A DNA stretch of 8,126 nt from DATNBT01 sp964579765 (GTDB lineage Bacteria; Acidobacteriota; Vicinamibacteria; Vicinamibacterales; CAVVIG01), in NCBI GenBank assembly GCA_964579765.1, contig CAZOIK010000457.1, positions 1 to 8,126 of the forward strand, given 5' to 3'. Under the pieces are notes generated by a model that saw only the letters and a program-made list of their open reading frames with translations, was not told the DNA's origin and did not search any database. The position numbers and the translations under genes are program-made. Numbering within the stretch: position 1 is the stretch's first letter; every line of letters starts with the position of its first letter. Shown here one piece after another: positions 6,281-8,126 of the stretch.

Positions 6281-6901
6281 TTAGGATTGCATCCCGTTGA
6301 CTGCGATCGCGCGGTACTCGGTTGACGTATTGACGTTGGCGAGCAGGCGATCGGGGTCGCCGAATGCCGCCAGCGCGTCTGCCGTCACGACGCGCACCCG
6401 CACCTCGTCGAACAATCCCGCCAGTTTGAGCTCGCCGCGGGCGAGCCGGCGCGCCGCCGGTTCCAGGCACGCGCGCGTATAAGCGGCGCATAACGGATGA
6501 TAGCCGCGTTCGGTCCGGGGGACCACGACGTCAGGGCCTTCACCCGCCCGCCGCACGTCGCCTGCGAGCGACAGCAGATGGCGCAGCAGCGGCGCCGTCA
6601 CGAACGGCATGTCGCACGCGAGCATCAGGGTCGCGTCGCCGCGAGCGGCCGCCAGCGCGGCGTGCACGCCGCCGAGCGGTCCCTGGCCGGGCACCGTGTC
6701 TGCGACATGGCGGACACCAGGCCGATCGCGTGCCGGCGAGCCTCCCACCAGCATCACGTCGATCTCGTCGTCCGGCGCGACGGCGGCCAGCGCGGTGAGC
6801 TGACGCGACAGAATCGTGCGTCCGTCGACGAGCAGGGCGCTTTTGTCGCGTCCGTCAAACCGGGTGGCGTTCCCGCCGATAAGAATGGCTGCGGAGAACA
6901 C
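6281..6901 (-). CDS. mobA: Molybdenum cofactor guanylyltransferase
   Basis: MobA joins GMP from GTP to Mo-molybdopterin, giving the guanine dinucleotide cofactor used by DMSO-reductase-type enzymes. The 206-residue product carries the nucleotidyltransferase loop LIGGNATRFDGRDKSAL (7-23; Lys20 is the usual GTP-contacting lysine), GPLGGVHAAL (74-83), ACDMPFV (95-101, metal-binding Asp97), ERGYHPLCAAY (131-141) and NVNTSTEY (189-196). Length is normal. The start is GTG (6901-6899), supported by AGGA at 6912-6909 with a 7-base gap and by the usual N-terminus MFSAAIL. A nearby upstream ATG on this strand is out of frame. No other molybdenum genes are in the window. MobA and related MocA-like enzymes share this fold; the motifs favour MobA. 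It heads the minus-strand run into argS and diverges from the gene at 6921 across 19 bases. Confidence 0.9.
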   Translation of the reverse strand: MFSAAILIGGNATRFDGRDKSALLVDGRTILSRQLTALAAVAPDDEIDVMLVGGSPARDRPGVRHVADTVPGQGPLGGVHAALAAARGDATLMLACDMPFVTAPLLRHLLSLAGDVRRAGEGPDVVVPRTERGYHPLCAAYTRACLEPAARRLARGELKLAGLFDEVRVRVVTADALAAFGDPDRLLANVNTSTEYRAIAVNGMQS

Positions 6902-6908
6902 GTGACCA

Positions 6909-6912
6909 TCCT
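6909..6912 (-). promoter_or_regulatory. Shine-Dalgarno deciding the GTG start of mobA
   Basis: Read on the minus strand this is AGGA, 7 bases before the GTG at 6901. No in-frame ATG fits better, so it fixes the non-ATG start. It lies in the 19-base gap shared with the divergent gene. Confidence 0.6.
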
Positions 6913-6920
6913 ATCGCGTT

Positions 6921-7493
6921 ATGCGTGACGCCGGCGTCGGGCGGGTCCTGCTGGCGAGCCTGCACCAGGGCATCGCCGACCTCTTGCCGGCGCGTCTCGG
7001 CTTCTACGAGAGCTGGCTGCACGCCGAAGGTCTGCGCGACGGCACCATCGGGCTGGCGCCGCTGTACGCCGTCCTCAGTTTTCTGCGTCAGGAGGGCGAC
7101 GGCGCCTACGCGCGCATCACCGCGAGCGCGGGCGAGTATGCGGCGGAGTGGACCGTGGAGTCGATGGGCGGCTTCGAGCGATCGTTCATCAAGGCGGCGC
7201 CGGAGTGGCTGCGCCCCCGCCTGATTCTGCAGCTGTGCGACCGGCTCGTCCGGGCGAGCTATCGCAACGGACGCGCGGCCTTTCGGCTTCGCCATGGCAC
7301 GGCGACCCTCGAGTTGCGGGGCTCGGTGTTCTGCGACGTCCGCGAGCCCGTCGGTCACGCGCTGTGCGGCTTCTACGCGGCCGCGTTCGCGCGCCTCTTC
7401 GCGCTCTTCAACGTCCCCGCCACGATCGCCGTGGACTCGTGCCGCGCCACCGGCGGCAAGGGATGCACGATGACGGTGGTGACGAAACAGTAG
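6921..7493 (+). CDS. Cysteine-bearing V4R-like small-molecule-binding protein (tentative)
   Basis: The family is not certain. The 190-residue product has no signal peptide or membrane segment. Its C-terminal third, with hydrophobic PVGHALCGFYAAAFARLF (143-160) followed by VDSCRATGGKGCTMTVV (171-187), has the C-x-A-x-G-x(3)-C-type ending of V4R (4-vinyl reductase) domains. These bind small ligands and often act as sensors. Cys138, Cys149, Cys174 and Cys182 could bind a metal. The N-terminal half (GRVLLASLHQGIADLLPARL, 7-26, then YAVLSFLRQE) is helical and resembles the dimerising start of heme-NO-binding/V4R-like sensors. No output domain is present, so any partner is elsewhere. ATG 6921 is the first start after an in-frame stop at 6903-6905. 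No Shine-Dalgarno is visible. Its stop codon overlaps the first unit of the following heptad array. Confidence 0.75.
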   Translation: MRDAGVGRVLLASLHQGIADLLPARLGFYESWLHAEGLRDGTIGLAPLYAVLSFLRQEGDGAYARITASAGEYAAEWTVESMGGFERSFIKAAPEWLRPRLILQLCDRLVRASYRNGRAAFRLRHGTATLELRGSVFCDVREPVGHALCGFYAAAFARLFALFNVPATIAVDSCRATGGKGCTMTVVTKQ

Positions 7494-7596
7494 TCCCCAG
7501 TCCCCAGTCCCCAGTCTCCAGTCCGACTGACGACTGACGACTGACGACTGGCGACTGGCGACTGGAGACTGGAGACTGGAGACTGAGTAGGGGACT
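7492..7596. repeat. Heptad tandem array with dyad symmetry (AGTCCCC ... ACTGGAG)
   Basis: The units are almost all exactly 7 bases: AGTCCCC three times (7492-7512), AGTCTCC, the 6-base AGTCCG, ACTGACG three times (7526-7546), ACTGGCG twice, ACTGGAG three times (7561-7581), ACTGAG, then TAGGGGACT (7588-7596). The right part is the reverse complement of the left in heptad register, so it can fold into a long stem. The stop of the upstream gene (7491-7493) overlaps the first unit. The form resembles heptanucleotide repeats known from filamentous cyanobacteria, and the array at 2163-2290, but with a different unit. This array takes up most of the 139-base gap. Confidence 0.9.
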
Positions 7597-7615
7597 GGTA
7601 CTCTTCGACCGAATT

Positions 7616-7624
7616 TGCTAGAAT
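7616..7624 (+). promoter_or_regulatory. Extended -10 promoter element
   Basis: TGCTAGAAT matches the extended -10 form TGnTATAAT with one change. A -35 box at 17 bases spacing (TGGTAC, 7596-7601) is poor, which an extended -10 can tolerate. Transcription would begin near 7631, about two bases before the GTG at 7633, so the mRNA would be nearly leaderless. Confidence 0.45.
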
Positions 7625-7632
7625 CGCCGCGA

Positions 7633-8126
7633 GTGGCTGCTCAGCTACCGGACGACGGCTTCCATGAGATCCAGTTGAATGGCAAGCAACTGGTGTTCTT
7701 GTTCATGGCGGCGACCGTCGTGTCGGTGGTCATCTTTCTCTGCGGCGTGCTGGTCGGCCGCGGTGTTCGCGCCGAGCGGGCCGCGGCCGCGGCAGATGCG
7801 GCGACGGCCGCCGTCGAGCCGACGCCGCAGGCGGTGCCGGCGGTGGCGACACCGGCCGGATCGGATCCCACCACCGCGGCCCCGCCGCCGACCGTTGACG
7901 ATCTCAGCTACTTCAATCGCCTCGAGAAGCAGACGCCGCCCGTCGAAGAGTTGAAGCCCGCCGCGGACGCGCCGACGCCCGCACCGGCGGGGCAGGCTCA
8001 CGCCGCGGATGCGACCGCGCCCGCTCCGGCGCGCGCACAGCCCCCGGCGTCGAAGCCGCAGCCAGCGGCGCCGCCCAAGCCGGCGCCGGTCGCGACGACC
8101 GCTCTCGCCGCACCGACGCCCGCCCC
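7633..8126 (+). CDS. Membrane-anchored Pro/Ala-rich protein, probably SPOR-domain type; 3'-truncated by window edge
   Basis: The frame runs from GTG 7633 to the window end without a stop: 164 codons plus two bases. A short cytoplasmic tail, MAAQLPDDGFHEIQLNGKQ (1-19), precedes one membrane segment (about 20-42, LVFLFMAATVVSVVIFLCG...). This is followed by an Ala/Pro/Thr-rich periplasmic linker. A small island, LSYFNRLEKQTPPVEELKP (91-109), stands out from the low-complexity linker and may be conserved. Anchor, linker and the EIQLNGKQ-plus-membrane start recall FtsN/DedD-like SPOR proteins, which bind denuded peptidoglycan at the division site. The SPOR domain itself would lie past the window, so that part is inference. 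An ATG at residue 25 is within the membrane segment and is unlikely to be the start. An extended -10 promoter lies just upstream. Confidence 0.8.
   Translation, partial: MAAQLPDDGFHEIQLNGKQLVFLFMAATVVSVVIFLCGVLVGRGVRAERAAAAADAATAAVEPTPQAVPAVATPAGSDPTTAAPPPTVDDLSYFNRLEKQTPPVEELKPAADAPTPAPAGQAHAADATAPAPARAQPPASKPQPAAPPKPAPVATTALAAPTPA

Noticed and set aside
7492..7596. CRISPR array
   Set aside because: Units are 7 bases with no spacers and no cas genes nearby.

Overview
The window is high-GC, gene-dense bacterial chromosome with eight protein-coding genes and no RNA genes. The best guess for the host is an Acidobacteriota lineage close to Vicinamibacteria. This is inference, from codon use, protein texture and the kind of short GTAG-footed and heptad repeats between genes; no taxonomic marker in the window settles it. 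All genes look like ordinary chromosomal genes. I see no phage, insertion sequence, CRISPR array or plasmid gene.

Left block (1-3507, plus strand): the 3' two thirds of a biotin-protein ligase (birA), type III pantothenate kinase (coaX), an unrecognised helical protein of 238 residues, and a TrmA/RlmD-type RNA uracil-C5 methyltransferase. birA and coaX form a cofactor pair (biotin loading and CoA synthesis). The unknown gene starts 5 bases after coaX, so it is probably cotranscribed.

Middle block (3534-6901, minus strand): mobA (molybdenum cofactor guanylyltransferase), then argS (arginyl-tRNA synthetase, long form), then a class I glutamine-amidotransferase-like hydrolase of the PuuD family. 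Gaps are 42 and 35 bases, so one transcript is plausible. This block converges on the left block at about 3508-3533.

Right block (6921-8126, plus strand): a four-cysteine protein that resembles V4R small-molecule-binding domains, diverging from mobA across only 19 bases. It is followed by a heptad repeat array and the start of a membrane-anchored, proline/alanine-rich protein of the kind that usually carries a C-terminal SPOR domain. The window ends before that domain would appear.

The most interesting layer is between the genes. There are six repeat structures. Three are hairpin repeats, two with an exact GTAG foot and one a back-to-back pair, the layout of REP elements moved by RAYT transposases. 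Two are 7-base tandem arrays folded as large dyads. One is a 23-base imperfect inverted repeat next to the coaX ribosome binding site. Five of the six complete gene ends next to these elements have their stop codon inside the element, one copy lies in frame within a gene, and one array also covers the start and ribosome binding site of the next gene.
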